Positions 8,529 through 16,518 of a stretch of DNA of 64,000 nt are shown piece after piece; positions within the stretch are counted from its first letter, which is position 1; the number at the start of each line of letters is the position of its first letter. Where the stretch lies: NCBI RefSeq assembly GCF_035975855.1, contig NZ_CP109055.1:4092001-4156000 (forward strand), read 5' to 3'. Source of the stretch: Streptomyces sp. NBC_01304. GTDB taxonomy: Bacteria > Actinomycetota > Actinomycetes > Streptomycetales > Streptomycetaceae. The position numbers and the translations under genes were made by a program. A model generated the notes under the pieces. It did no database searches. It was not told the DNA's origin and was given only the letters and a program-made list of their open reading frames with translations.

Positions 8529-9931
8529 CTCCAGCGGCCGATCTCGACGTTCTCCAGAACGCCGAGGGCGTCCGGCACCAGGACCGCCGCCGAGTAGTAG
8601 GCCGTCACCAGGTAGGACATGATCGCCTGTTCGCTGATGCCCATGAAGCGCACCGACAGGCTGGGTTCGATCTCGTCCGGGATGCCGGACTGGCGCAGTC
8701 CGACGACGCCCGCGTCGTCCTCGCCGGTACGCATGCAGATGATGGACGTCGTACGCGCGTCACTGATCGGGATCTTGTTGCACGGGAAGATCGGCACACC
8801 GCGCCAGGCCGGCACGTGGTGGCCGTTGACCTCGACGGAGTCCGGGTAGAGCCCGCGCTTGTTGCACTCGCGGCCGAAGGCGGAGATGGCGCGCGGGTGG
8901 GCGAGGAAGAGCTTCGATCCGCGCCTGCGGCTGAGGAGTTCGTCCATGTCGTCGGGGCTCGGGCCGCCGTCGTGGGGCTGCAGCCGCTGGTCGTACTCGC
9001 AGTTGTTGAGGAGTCCGAACTCCCGGTTGTTGATGAGCTCGTGCTCCTGGCGCTCCTTGAGCGCCTCCACGGTCAGCCGCAGCTGCTGCTCGGTCTGGTT
9101 CATCGGCTGGTTGTAAAGGTCGGCCACGCGCGTGTGGATGCGCAGAACCGTTTGGGCAACGCTGAGTTCGTACTCGCGCGGAGCCCCGTCGTAGTCGACG
9201 AACGTGCCCGGGATCTCCTGCTCACCGACATGGCCGGCCGAGAGGTCGATCTCCTTCTCGCCGTACTTGTTGGTGCGCTGGCCCGGGATGGAGCGCAGCC
9301 GCCCGAGCTGGGCACGGAGCGACTCGGAGCGCTCCGCGACCTGCTCGAAGTCCGAACGGGGCAGCGCGAGGACGGTGCACGTGGTCACCGCGCGTGCGGT
9401 GTACTCCCAGATGGACTCCGCATCGAGCAGGCACTGGTCGCCGAAGTACGCGCCGTCGGCAAGCACGCCGAGCACCGAGTCGTCGCCGTACGGGCCGGTG
9501 CCGAGCTTCTCGGCGCGGCCATGGGCAAGCAGGTACACCTCGTCCACCGGGCTGCCGAAGGAGGCAAGTGCCTCACCCGGCGCGAACTCCCGCTGCTGGC
9601 ACCGCCGGGCGAGCTCGCCGAGCACCTCTTGGTCCTCGTAGTCGCGCAGTGCGGGCAGTTCGCCGAGCTCGGCCGGGATGACCTGCACCCGGTCGCCGGT
9701 CTTCACGAACGTCACCCGGCCGTCACCGACGGAGTAGCTCAGCCTGCGGTTCACCCGGTACGTACCACCCTGCACCTGGACCCAGGGCAGCATCCGCAGG
9801 AGCCAGCGCGAGCTGATCTCCTGCATCTGCGGGGTGGACTTGGTGGTGGTGGCCAGATTCCGTGCGGCATCGGTACCGAGACTCTGCTGCGGCTTGCCCG
9901 AATCCGTACGGATCTCTTCGCCTACCGACAT
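8525..9931 (-). CDS. Family 2B encapsulin shell protein with cyclic-nucleotide-binding-like domain (EshA-like)
   Basis: A 468-residue protein of the EshA/family 2B encapsulin type: an HK97-fold capsid protein that self-assembles into a nanocompartment. The N-terminal arm (1-55) is polar with [21 protein letters not shown] cyclic-nucleotide-binding-like domain is inserted at roughly 95-200 ([20 protein letters not shown]). The capsid portion follows, with long E-loop and A-domain segments ending NVEIGRWR. The partner gene is a polyprenyl synthetase, fused by a four-base overlap. Relatives include S. griseus EshA and the shell of the 2-methylisoborneol cluster, but no terpene cyclase or methyltransferase is present here. 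Confidence 0.92.
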   Translation of the reverse strand: MSVGEEIRTDSGKPQQSLGTDAARNLATTTKSTPQMQEISSRWLLRMLPWVQVQGGTYRVNRRLSYSVGDGRVTFVKTGDRVQVIPAELGELPALRDYEDQEVLGELARRCQQREFAPGEALASFGSPVDEVYLLAHGRAEKLGTGPYGDDSVLGVLADGAYFGDQCLLDAESIWEYTARAVTTCTVLALPRSDFEQVAERSESLRAQLGRLRSIPGQRTNKYGEKEIDLSAGHVGEQEIPGTFVDYDGAPREYELSVAQTVLRIHTRVADLYNQPMNQTEQQLRLTVEALKERQEHELINNREFGLLNNCEYDQRLQPHDGGPSPDDMDELLSRRRGSKLFLAHPRAISAFGRECNKRGLYPDSVEVNGHHVPAWRGVPIFPCNKIPISDARTTSIICMRTGEDDAGVVGLRQSGIPDEIEPSLSVRFMGISEQAIMSYLVTAYYSAAVLVPDALGVLENVEIGRWR

Positions 9932-10201
9932 GTATTGCCCTCCAGATCAAGCGCTGACCTGCGCTTTTGTGCGCAAGCGTGCGTGATCAACCCTTTCAGT
10001 ACGGAGCGTGTCCGCGCTATTACACAAACGAATGGGAATGGATCACTCCACGCTGGGGAACACCCCTCCGTCCACTCGTTCGGCCGACGGGTACGGGTAG
10101 GGACGGGCGCGGACGGGGAACCCCAAGATCGCCCCAACCGTTCACACAGCACACGGATCGCACCGAACGGTACGAACCGCACCACCGACAGGAGACGACC
10201 C
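9932..10201. other. Divergent control region of encapsulin operon and 10202 gene
   Basis: This 270-base spacer has no gene. Near the encapsulin start there are nested inverted words, for example GATCAAGCGC ... GCGTGATC (about 9946-9998) and AAGCGC ... GCGCTT. On the plus side GGAG lies seven bases before ATG 10202. I could not settle a promoter. Confidence 0.4.
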
Positions 10202-10441
10202 ATGGCAGGCTTCCTGGACCGCGCCAAAGAGCAGGCGCAGAGCGCACTCGCCCAGGGCAAGCAGAAGGTGGACGAGGTCCAGGCGCAGCGCGCCGGCCAG
10301 GACCTCCTCAAGAAGCTGGGCGCCGCGTACTACGCGGAGCAGCGCGGCAGCGGCGACCCGCGCGTGACGCAGCAGGCACTGCAGGCGGTCGAGTCGCACA
10401 TCGCGGCGAACGGCGACGGATTCCTGCAGAGCAGCAGCTGA
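10202..10441 (+). CDS. Small conserved helical protein
   Basis: A 79-residue, Gln/Ala-rich amphipathic protein (AGFLDRAKEQAQSALAQGKQ ... VESHIAANGDGF) without signal peptide or membrane helix. The N-terminal half looks like a long helix or coiled coil. I do not recognise a function. ATG at 10202 has a GGAG site at seven bases. It is divergent from the encapsulin operon and upstream of the amidase gene, 139 bases away. Confidence 0.7.
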   Translation: MAGFLDRAKEQAQSALAQGKQKVDEVQAQRAGQDLLKKLGAAYYAEQRGSGDPRVTQQALQAVESHIAANGDGFLQSSS

Positions 10442-10580
10442 GCCCACCCTCCCGCGCACTGTCCGGATCGGCTCGCACGCGCCTCGAACGACTGGCTCTG
10501 GAACCGGCGTTCCGGTAAAAGCAGGTCATAAGAGGCGGTGCGCGCCGGGCGTCCGCCGCATCCGGCACAAAGGAGGCGGC

Positions 10581-11171
10581 ATGGCCCCACCCATGTCCGC
10601 GGACAGGTTTCTGCAAGCACTCACGGACGAAGGCGCCACCGTCGTCGAAGTGGGCAACTGGCGGGAGCACAACCGCAATCACAAGGGCCCCTGGGGCCCG
10701 GTGCACGGCGTGATGATCCACCACACGGTGACCTCGGGCAGCGAGGCGACGGTACGCATCTGCCGCGACGGCCACGCCACCTTGCCGGGCCCGCTGTGCC
10801 ACGGCGTCATCACCAAGGACGGCCGCGTCCACCTCGTCGGGTACGGCCGCGCCAACCACGCGGGCTTCGGCGACGACGACGTGCTGCGGGCGGTGATCGC
10901 CGAGAAGCGGCTGCCGCCCGACAACGAGGCGAACACCGACGGCAACCGCCATTTCTACGGCTTCGAGTGCGAGAACCTCGGCGACGGCGAGGACCCGTGG
11001 ACCGACGCCCAGCTGGTCGCGATCGAGCAGGTGTCGGCCGCTGTCTGCCGGGTGCACGAATGGACGGAACGCTCGGTCATCGGCCACCTGGAGTGGCAGC
11101 CCGGAAAGATCGACCCGCGCGGGTTCACGATGGACGCGATGCGCGAGCGCATCGGCGAGCGCCTGAAGTGA
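10581..11171 (+). CDS. N-acetylmuramoyl-L-alanine amidase (amidase_2/PGRP type)
   Basis: A 196-residue zinc amidase of the PGRP/T7-lysozyme fold. Zinc ligands are suggested by GVMIHHTVTSG and by HLEWQPGKIDPRGF near the C-terminus; LVGYGRANHAGFG and FYGFECENLGDG are the usual core strands. It should cleave the bond between MurNAc and the peptide stem. There is no signal peptide, so it is either cytosolic (recycling) or exported by a non-Sec route. AGGAGG lies before ATG 10581. Confidence 0.88.
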   Translation: MAPPMSADRFLQALTDEGATVVEVGNWREHNRNHKGPWGPVHGVMIHHTVTSGSEATVRICRDGHATLPGPLCHGVITKDGRVHLVGYGRANHAGFGDDDVLRAVIAEKRLPPDNEANTDGNRHFYGFECENLGDGEDPWTDAQLVAIEQVSAAVCRVHEWTERSVIGHLEWQPGKIDPRGFTMDAMRERIGERLK

Positions 11172-11192
11172 ACCGCGCGTGACAATGGGCGG

Positions 11193-12107
11193 GTGAACGC
11201 GCACACCCCCGTCGACCTGGCCTCCTTGCAGCCGAGACTCCCGTCCCCGCTCCAGGAGGCCGACGACGAGCGTTTCACCCGCCACGGCATCCGGCTGCTC
11301 CTCAAGCGGGACGACCTGATCCATCCGGAGCTGGCGGGCAACAAGTGGCGCAAGCTCGCCCGCAACCTCCGGGCCGCCGCCGGCCGCCCCGTCCTCACCT
11401 TCGGTGGCGCCTACTCCAACCATCTGCGCGCCACGGCCGCCGCGGGCCGCCTGCTCGACTTCCCGACCATCGGCGTCGTACGCGGCGACGAGCTGGCCTC
11501 GCGCCCCCTGAACCCGTCCCTCGCGCGGTGCGCGGCCGACGGCATGCGGCTGCACTTCGTGGACCGGACGACGTACCGCACCAAGGCCGACCCCCAGGCC
11601 CTCGCCGGCCTCCTGCGCACCCTGGCCGCAGAGGACGCGTACGTCGTCCCCGAGGGCGGCAGCAACTCCCTTGCCGTACACGGCTGTACGGCCCTCGGAG
11701 AGGAGCTGCGCGGCGCCGCCGACACGGCGGCCGTCGCCTGCGGCACGGGCGGCACCCTGGCCGGCCTCGCGGCGGGGCTCGCCTCCGGACAGCGGGCGAT
11801 CGGGATACCCGTGCTCAAGGGCGGCTTCCTGGAGGCCGAAATCGAGCGCCTGCAGGTGGCCACTTTCGGAGATCGGCAGGGCGACTGGCGCCTGGCGGAC
11901 CGCTTCCACTTCGGCGGGTACGCGCGTACGTCACCCGAACTCGACGCCTTTGCCGCCGACTTCGAGGAGCGCCACGGCCTGCCGGTGGAACGTCTCTATG
12001 TCGCCAAACTGCTTTACGGCCTCACCGTCCTCGCCGAGGAGGGCGCCTTCCCGCCCGGCACCCGCCTCGCCGCGGTGATCACGGGTCAGCCCGACGCCTC
12101 GCGATAG
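11193..12107 (+). CDS. PLP-dependent 1-aminocyclopropane-1-carboxylate deaminase / D-cysteine desulfhydrase family
   Basis: A 304-residue fold-type II PLP enzyme. The Schiff-base lysine is K51 in AGNKWRKL; TFGGAYSNHLRATAAAG is the substrate/phosphate-contact loop and CGTGGTLAGLAAGL binds the PLP phosphate. Which of the two family activities it has cannot be settled by reading; both release ammonia (from ACC or D-cysteine). It starts with GTG 22 bases after the amidase stop. Its 3' end overlaps the convergent antiporter gene by 22 bases. Confidence 0.85.
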   Translation: MNAHTPVDLASLQPRLPSPLQEADDERFTRHGIRLLLKRDDLIHPELAGNKWRKLARNLRAAAGRPVLTFGGAYSNHLRATAAAGRLLDFPTIGVVRGDELASRPLNPSLARCAADGMRLHFVDRTTYRTKADPQALAGLLRTLAAEDAYVVPEGGSNSLAVHGCTALGEELRGAADTAAVACGTGGTLAGLAAGLASGQRAIGIPVLKGGFLEAEIERLQVATFGDRQGDWRLADRFHFGGYARTSPELDAFAADFEERHGLPVERLYVAKLLYGLTVLAEEGAFPPGTRLAAVITGQPDASR

Positions 12108-13684
12108 GCCGCGGCCTCCTCCAGGTCGAGCCTGCGCTGCAGGGTGCGCAGCATCTCGTCGTCGATGCGCCGCTCGTCGCGCAGCCGCACGAACACCTCC
12201 CGCTCGGCCTCCAGGGTCTCCCGGGACAGCCGCCGGTAGGTGTCGTCGGCCGACTCCCCCGTCACCGCGTTGGGCGCGCCCAGCCGCTCCCAGACGGCAT
12301 TGCGGCGCCGCTCGAGGACGGTCCGCAGCCGGTCGGCGAGTGCGCTCGGCAGCGCGTTGCGCTCATCGGCGAGCAGCGCCTCCAGACGCGCCACAGCGGC
12401 CTGCGAGGCCTCGCTCTGGGCCTGCGCCTCCGCCAGCGTCTCGGCGTGCTCGTCGCGCCCCGGGATGCGCAGCAGGCGGATCAGGCCGGGCAGGCTGAGT
12501 CCCTGCACCACCAGCGTCCCGATGACCGTCGTGAAGGTCAGGAAGAGCACCAGATTGCGCGCCGGGAAGGGCGACCCGTCGTCCAGGACCTTCGGGATGG
12601 AGAACGCGATAGCCAGCGACACCACCCCGCGCATCCCCGCCCAGCCGACGATCAGCGGCCCGGTCCAGGTCGGATTGGTCTCGCGCTCCCTGATCCGCTT
12701 GAACAGGAGGCGGGGCAGGAAGGTCGCGGGATACACCCACACGAAGCGCGCCGCCACGACCACCAGGAAGACGGCCACCGCGTACCAGGCGGCACGCGCA
12801 CCCTCGTACTCGCCCAACTCCTTGAGGACGACCGGCAATTGCAGCCCGATGAGCGCGAAGACGGCGGATTCGAGAACGAAGGCAACCATTTTCCAGACCG
12901 CCGCCTCCTGGAGCCTCGTCGCGAAGTCGACCTGCCAGGAGCGATGGCCCAGGTAGAGCGCGACGACCACCACGGCAAGCACCCCGGAGGCGTGGACCTC
13001 CTCGGCGGCGGCGTACGCGACGAACGGGATCAGGAGGGAGAGCGTGTTCTGCAGCAGGGCTTCCTTGAGGTGCGTGCGCAGCCAGTGCAGCGGCACCATC
13101 AGGACCAGGCCGACCCCGATCCCGCCGAGCGCCGCGAGCGCGAACTCGCCGATGCCGCCCGCCCAGCTCGCGCCCTCGCCGACCGCGGCGGCGAGCGCGA
13201 CCTTGTAGGCGGTGATCGCGGTGGCGTCGTTCACCAGGGACTCGCCCTGCAGGATCGTCGTGATGCGCGAGGGCAGCCCGACCCGCCTGGCGATCGCCGT
13301 CGCCGCGACCGCGTCGGGCGGGGCGATCACCGCACCCAGCACGAGGGCGGCGGTGAGCGGCAGGTCCGGCACGATCAGATACACCGCGTAGCCGACGACG
13401 AGGGTCGCGAAGAGCACGTAGCCGACCGACAACAGCGCCACCGGGCGCCAGTTGGCCCGCAGATCGAGGTAGGAGCTCTCGACGCCCGCCGTGTACAGCA
13501 GGGGCGGCAGCAGCAGCGGCAGCACGATGTGCGGGTCCAGCTCGTACTGCGGCACCCCGGGCACGTACGCGAGGACGAGCCCCGCAGCGACGAGCAGCAG
13601 CGGCGCGGGCACCGGCGTGCGGCGCGCGATCCCGGCGACGGCCGCACTGCCCGCGACCAACAACAGCAATGGCAAGGCTTCCAT
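12086..13684 (-). CDS. CPA1-family Na+/H+ antiporter
   Basis: A 532-residue membrane exchanger with about twelve hydrophobic helices, beginning MEALPLLLLVAGSAAVAG. The conserved CPA1 ion-site elements are present: VLGAVIAPPDAVAATAIARR with the PPD motif, and LQGESLVNDATAI with the ND pair. The C-terminal 120 residues are a charged cytosolic helical tail (AQSEASQAAVARLEALLADE). It exports Na+ (or K+) in exchange for protons for pH and salt homeostasis. ATG at 13684 is preferred over a TTG 18 bases upstream because the first helix follows immediately. It is divergent from the UBP zinc-finger gene. Confidence 0.9.
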   Translation of the reverse strand: MEALPLLLLVAGSAAVAGIARRTPVPAPLLLVAAGLVLAYVPGVPQYELDPHIVLPLLLPPLLYTAGVESSYLDLRANWRPVALLSVGYVLFATLVVGYAVYLIVPDLPLTAALVLGAVIAPPDAVAATAIARRVGLPSRITTILQGESLVNDATAITAYKVALAAAVGEGASWAGGIGEFALAALGGIGVGLVLMVPLHWLRTHLKEALLQNTLSLLIPFVAYAAAEEVHASGVLAVVVVALYLGHRSWQVDFATRLQEAAVWKMVAFVLESAVFALIGLQLPVVLKELGEYEGARAAWYAVAVFLVVVAARFVWVYPATFLPRLLFKRIRERETNPTWTGPLIVGWAGMRGVVSLAIAFSIPKVLDDGSPFPARNLVLFLTFTTVIGTLVVQGLSLPGLIRLLRIPGRDEHAETLAEAQAQSEASQAAVARLEALLADERNALPSALADRLRTVLERRRNAVWERLGAPNAVTGESADDTYRRLSRETLEAEREVFVRLRDERRIDDEMLRTLQRRLDLEEAAAYREASG

Positions 13685-13752
13685 CGGCTGAGCCGTCCCC
13701 AATCCTTCGTGCGCGACCGCAGGTGTCAGTCACGCGTCGTAACCTGGCAATC

Positions 13753-14013
13753 ATGAACGAGTGCTCGCACGTCTCCCTGCTGCCGCACCCCGAACCCGCA
13801 CCCCTGAGCCCCAGCTGCCTCGAGTGCGACGCCGCCGGCAGCCACCCGGTGCAGCTGCGGCTCTGTCTGGCCTGCGGACATGTGGGCTGCTGCGACTCCT
13901 CGCCGTTCCAGCACGCGACGGGGCACTTCAAGGAGACCGGGCACGAGGTGATGCGCAGCTTCGAGCCGGGTCAGAGCTGGCGCTGGTGCTTCGCCGACGG
14001 ATCGATCGTCTGA
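13753..14013 (+). CDS. UBP-type zinc finger domain protein
   Basis: An 86-residue protein that is essentially a single ZnF-UBP domain: C4 and H6, CLECD, LCLACGHVGCCDSSPFQHAT, HFKETGHEV, and WRWCFADG. In eukaryotes this fold binds the free C-terminus of ubiquitin; the bacterial versions stand alone and their ligand is unknown. It is divergent from the Na+/H+ antiporter gene, with 68 bases between the starts. ATG 13753 is the only sensible start. Confidence 0.85.
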   Translation: MNECSHVSLLPHPEPAPLSPSCLECDAAGSHPVQLRLCLACGHVGCCDSSPFQHATGHFKETGHEVMRSFEPGQSWRWCFADGSIV

Positions 14014-14399
14014 GACGGCTCGACCGACCGACGTCCGCGACAGTTCGACCGACCGACGCCAAAGACGGTTTCGATCAACCGAGAAGGCCGAAAAGGTTGG
14101 ACCGTACGGCGCCTGGGTACGTCAACCCGGCGCGCGCTGTTTCCAATTGGGCCCGCAGACCCCTAGCCACTGTCCGTACCCGTAGGCTTACTATGAGTGA
14201 CAGATATGGGTCGGGGGCCGCGGACCGCCCCTGCAGGACACAGACCTTGGGAGCGCGATAGCGTCACCGCTGAGCCACGCTGCGCGTTACCCGTGCGACG
14301 CTGTGCCGGACCACCGCCCAGCGGCGGCCTGGTTGGTTCACAACCCCGAACAGAACAGCACGGATTGCTGAACGTGCTTGTACCGCCTTGGAGGTGAGG
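14014..14399 (+). other. Long leader upstream of the ushX-sigH operon
   Basis: No gene of its own. At 14014-14085 three degenerate copies of a GACGGTTCGACCGACCGACG-like unit follow the zinc-finger stop. A SigB/SigH-like promoter candidate is at 14096-14120. The rest contains no hairpin I would call a terminator. Confidence 0.5.
14096..14120 (+). promoter_or_regulatory. Candidate SigB/SigH-type promoter
   Basis: GTTG at 14096-14099, 15 bases, then GGGTAC at 14115-14120, fitting the streptomycete SigB-family consensus (GNNT/GTTT, 14-16 bases, GGGTAY). It lies about 280 bases upstream of the anti-sigma gene and could give autoregulation by SigH. This is a sequence match only. Confidence 0.4.
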
Positions 14400-14813
14400 G
14401 TGTCCCAGTTCGCAGGCGAGCCCGGGAAACAGGACTTCGTGGAGGTCCGGCTGCCCGCTGCGGGTGCCTACCTGTCGGTGCTGCGTACGGCCACGGCCGG
14501 TCTCGCGGCGCGTTTGGACTTCACCCTGGACGAGATCGAGGATCTGCGCATCGCGGTCGACGAGGCGTGCGCGATCCTCCTCCAGCAAGCCGTACCCGGC
14601 TCCGTACTCAGCTGTGTGTTCCGGCTGGTGGACGACTCGCTCGAGGTCACGGTCTCGGCCCCGACCACCGACGGTCACGCACCCGCGCGGGACACCTTCG
14701 CCTGGACGGTGCTCTCCGCCCTCGCGGGGCAGGTCGACTCGCACGTCGACGAGGACAAGACCGTCTCGATCAGCCTGCACAAACAGCGCGGCGCCGGACC
14801 CGGGCCGGCGTGA
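14400..14813 (+). CDS. ushX: Anti-sigma factor (RsbW-like serine kinase), UshX/PrsH-type
   Basis: A 137-residue GHKL-fold protein. The N-box helix is DLRIAVDEACAILLQQAVPG, but the following Gly-rich ATP lid is weak. It should bind SigB-family sigma factors and hold them inactive, with release by an anti-anti-sigma factor. GTG at 14400 is preceded by a consensus GGAGG at ideal spacing. It sits directly before sigH, with the stop at 14811-14813 overlapped by a GTGA. The order anti-sigma, SigH, then lipid kinase and wblE matches the S. coelicolor ushX/prsH-sigH region, which is my basis for the name. Confidence 0.85.
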   Translation: MSQFAGEPGKQDFVEVRLPAAGAYLSVLRTATAGLAARLDFTLDEIEDLRIAVDEACAILLQQAVPGSVLSCVFRLVDDSLEVTVSAPTTDGHAPARDTFAWTVLSALAGQVDSHVDEDKTVSISLHKQRGAGPGPA

Positions 14814-14830
14814 GGGACGGGGACGGTCCG

Positions 14831-15826
14831 GTGCGGGACGAAGAGCGCAGCGCATGGGGTCTCCCCGCCGAGAGCACCGACGGCGGGGGCGGGGTACCGC
14901 GCACCGCGGGCATTCCCGAGCAGCAGGCCCGGCCGCACCCACAGGAGCCGGACGCGAGTGCGGCGGAGCAGGCGAGGCGCGATGACAGGGGCGAGCGCAC
15001 AGCGCTCACCGGCCAGGTCGGCGGCGGGCGACGGGCGGGACACATGACAGAACATGGGCACAAACACGATCCGCACGACCGCAGCGGCGCGAAGTTGATG
15101 TTCGTCGAGCTGCGCAAGCTGCCCGACGGCAGCGCGGAGTACGCGGAGCTGCGCAACCAGCTGGTGCGGATGCACCTGCCGCTGGTCGAGCATCTGGCCC
15201 GCCGCTTCCGCAACCGCGGCGAGCCGCTGGACGACCTGACCCAGGTCGCGACCATCGGCCTGATCAAGTCGGTGGACCGCTTCGACCCGGAGCGCGGCGT
15301 CGAGTTCTCGACGTACGCGACCCCCACGGTCGTCGGCGAGATCAAGCGGCACTTCCGCGACAAGGGCTGGGCCGTCCGCGTCCCGCGCCGTCTGCAGGAG
15401 CTGCGACTCGCCCTCACCACGGCGACCGCCGAGCTCTCGCAGCAGAACGGGCGCTCACCCACGGTGCACGAACTCGCCGAGAAACTCGGGATCTCCGAGG
15501 AAGAGGTCCTGGAGGGCCTGGAGTCGGCCAACGCGTACTCCACGCTGTCCCTGGACGTCCCGGACACGGACGACGATTCCCCGGCCGTCGCGGACACCCT
15601 GGGCGCCGAGGACGAGGCGCTGGAGGGCGTCGAGTACCGCGAGTCCCTCAAGCCGCTCCTGGAGGACCTGCCGCCGCGCGAGAAGCGCATCCTGCTGCTC
15701 CGGTTCTTCGGGAACATGACGCAGTCGCAGATCGCCCAGGAAGTCGGCATCTCGCAGATGCACGTCTCGCGCCTGCTCGCGCGGACGCTGGCGCAGCTGC
15801 GGGAGAAGCTGCTGGTCGAGGAGTAG
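14831..15826 (+). CDS. sigH: Stress-response RNA polymerase sigma factor SigH (SigB/SigF family)
   Basis: From GTG 14831 the product has 331 residues. A disordered N-terminal 75 residues precede HMTEHGHKHDPHDRSG. Then come sigma2 (DLTQVATIGLIKSVDRFDPE, FSTYATPTVVGEIKRHFRDK), sigma3 (RVPRRLQELRLALTTATAEL) and sigma4 (LPPREKRILLLRFFGNMTQ, IAQEVGISQMHVSRLLAR). Starts at GTG 14810 (overlapping the ushX stop) and ATG 15044 (HMTEHG) would give other isoforms, and the same frame stays open back to TTG 14378 through ushX. SigH directs osmotic/stress and developmental genes in Streptomyces and is held by the adjacent anti-sigma factor. Confidence 0.9.
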   Translation: MRDEERSAWGLPAESTDGGGGVPRTAGIPEQQARPHPQEPDASAAEQARRDDRGERTALTGQVGGGRRAGHMTEHGHKHDPHDRSGAKLMFVELRKLPDGSAEYAELRNQLVRMHLPLVEHLARRFRNRGEPLDDLTQVATIGLIKSVDRFDPERGVEFSTYATPTVVGEIKRHFRDKGWAVRVPRRLQELRLALTTATAELSQQNGRSPTVHELAEKLGISEEEVLEGLESANAYSTLSLDVPDTDDDSPAVADTLGAEDEALEGVEYRESLKPLLEDLPPREKRILLLRFFGNMTQSQIAQEVGISQMHVSRLLARTLAQLREKLLVEE

Positions 15827-16003
15827 GACGCGAGTCCTGCCGAGGATCGAGGCGCGGGTCCGGCCCGTGCGGGCGTCGTTGCGCCCGTCTGCGAAGCAAT
15901 GCCGTCAGGCATACGTCGCCACAAAGCCGGACCCCACCTCCACGGGCCCCCTGGGCCGCACCTCCACGGAAGCCCTGTCAGTGGCCGGGGCTACCCTGCA
16001 GGG

Positions 16004-16426
16004 GTGAGCGCCGATCAGAACCCCACCCCCGAAGCCACGCGACCGCCCCGGCTGACCGCCGCGGCGGCCCTTGCCGCCCTTGAGGGCCTGGCGCTGCTCG
16101 TCGCGGGCGCGTACATGCTGATCGTGGGCATCGCGGGCGACCCCGACGATGTTCAGCAGGCCGCCACAGGCGGCGTCACGATGATGGTGCTCGCCGCCAT
16201 CCCGCTGCTCGCCGCACGCGGACTGCTCAAGCTCCGCAGCTGGAGCCGCGGGCCGGCCATCATCACGCAGATCCTGGCGCTCCCCGTCGCCTGGCAGCTC
16301 CTGCAGGTGAACAGCATCATGATCCCCGCCGGAATCGCCCTCGCCGTCGTGGCCGTCACGACCCTCGTCCTCCTGGTGAACCCCACCACCACCGAGGCGC
16401 TGGGCATCGGCCCGCGCGAATCCTGA
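16004..16426 (+). CDS. Small integral membrane protein
   Basis: A 140-residue protein with four hydrophobic segments (ALAALEGLALLVAGAYMLIV; TMMVLAAIPLLAARGLL; IITQILALPVAWQLLQV; IALAVVAVTTLVLLVN) and a short Pro-rich N-terminal tail. No motif is recognised. GTG at 16004 is chosen because it has GGGG just upstream and avoids a low-complexity repeat (two CACCTCCACGG words) that an upstream ATG would translate. Confidence 0.7.
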   Translation: MSADQNPTPEATRPPRLTAAAALAALEGLALLVAGAYMLIVGIAGDPDDVQQAATGGVTMMVLAAIPLLAARGLLKLRSWSRGPAIITQILALPVAWQLLQVNSIMIPAGIALAVVAVTTLVLLVNPTTTEALGIGPRES

Positions 16427-16518
16427 CCCCGAGAGCCGACCCCGGCCCTGACCAGCGGACCGAACTCGAACCAACCTCGGTCTGGGCCACGTAAAGAGCG
16501 ATAGGTACTCTGCTTCGC

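Noticed and set aside
11345..13756. An 803-codon plus-strand frame over the antiporter
   Set aside because: It is antisense to the antiporter and lacks any domain; composition is typical of shadow frames.
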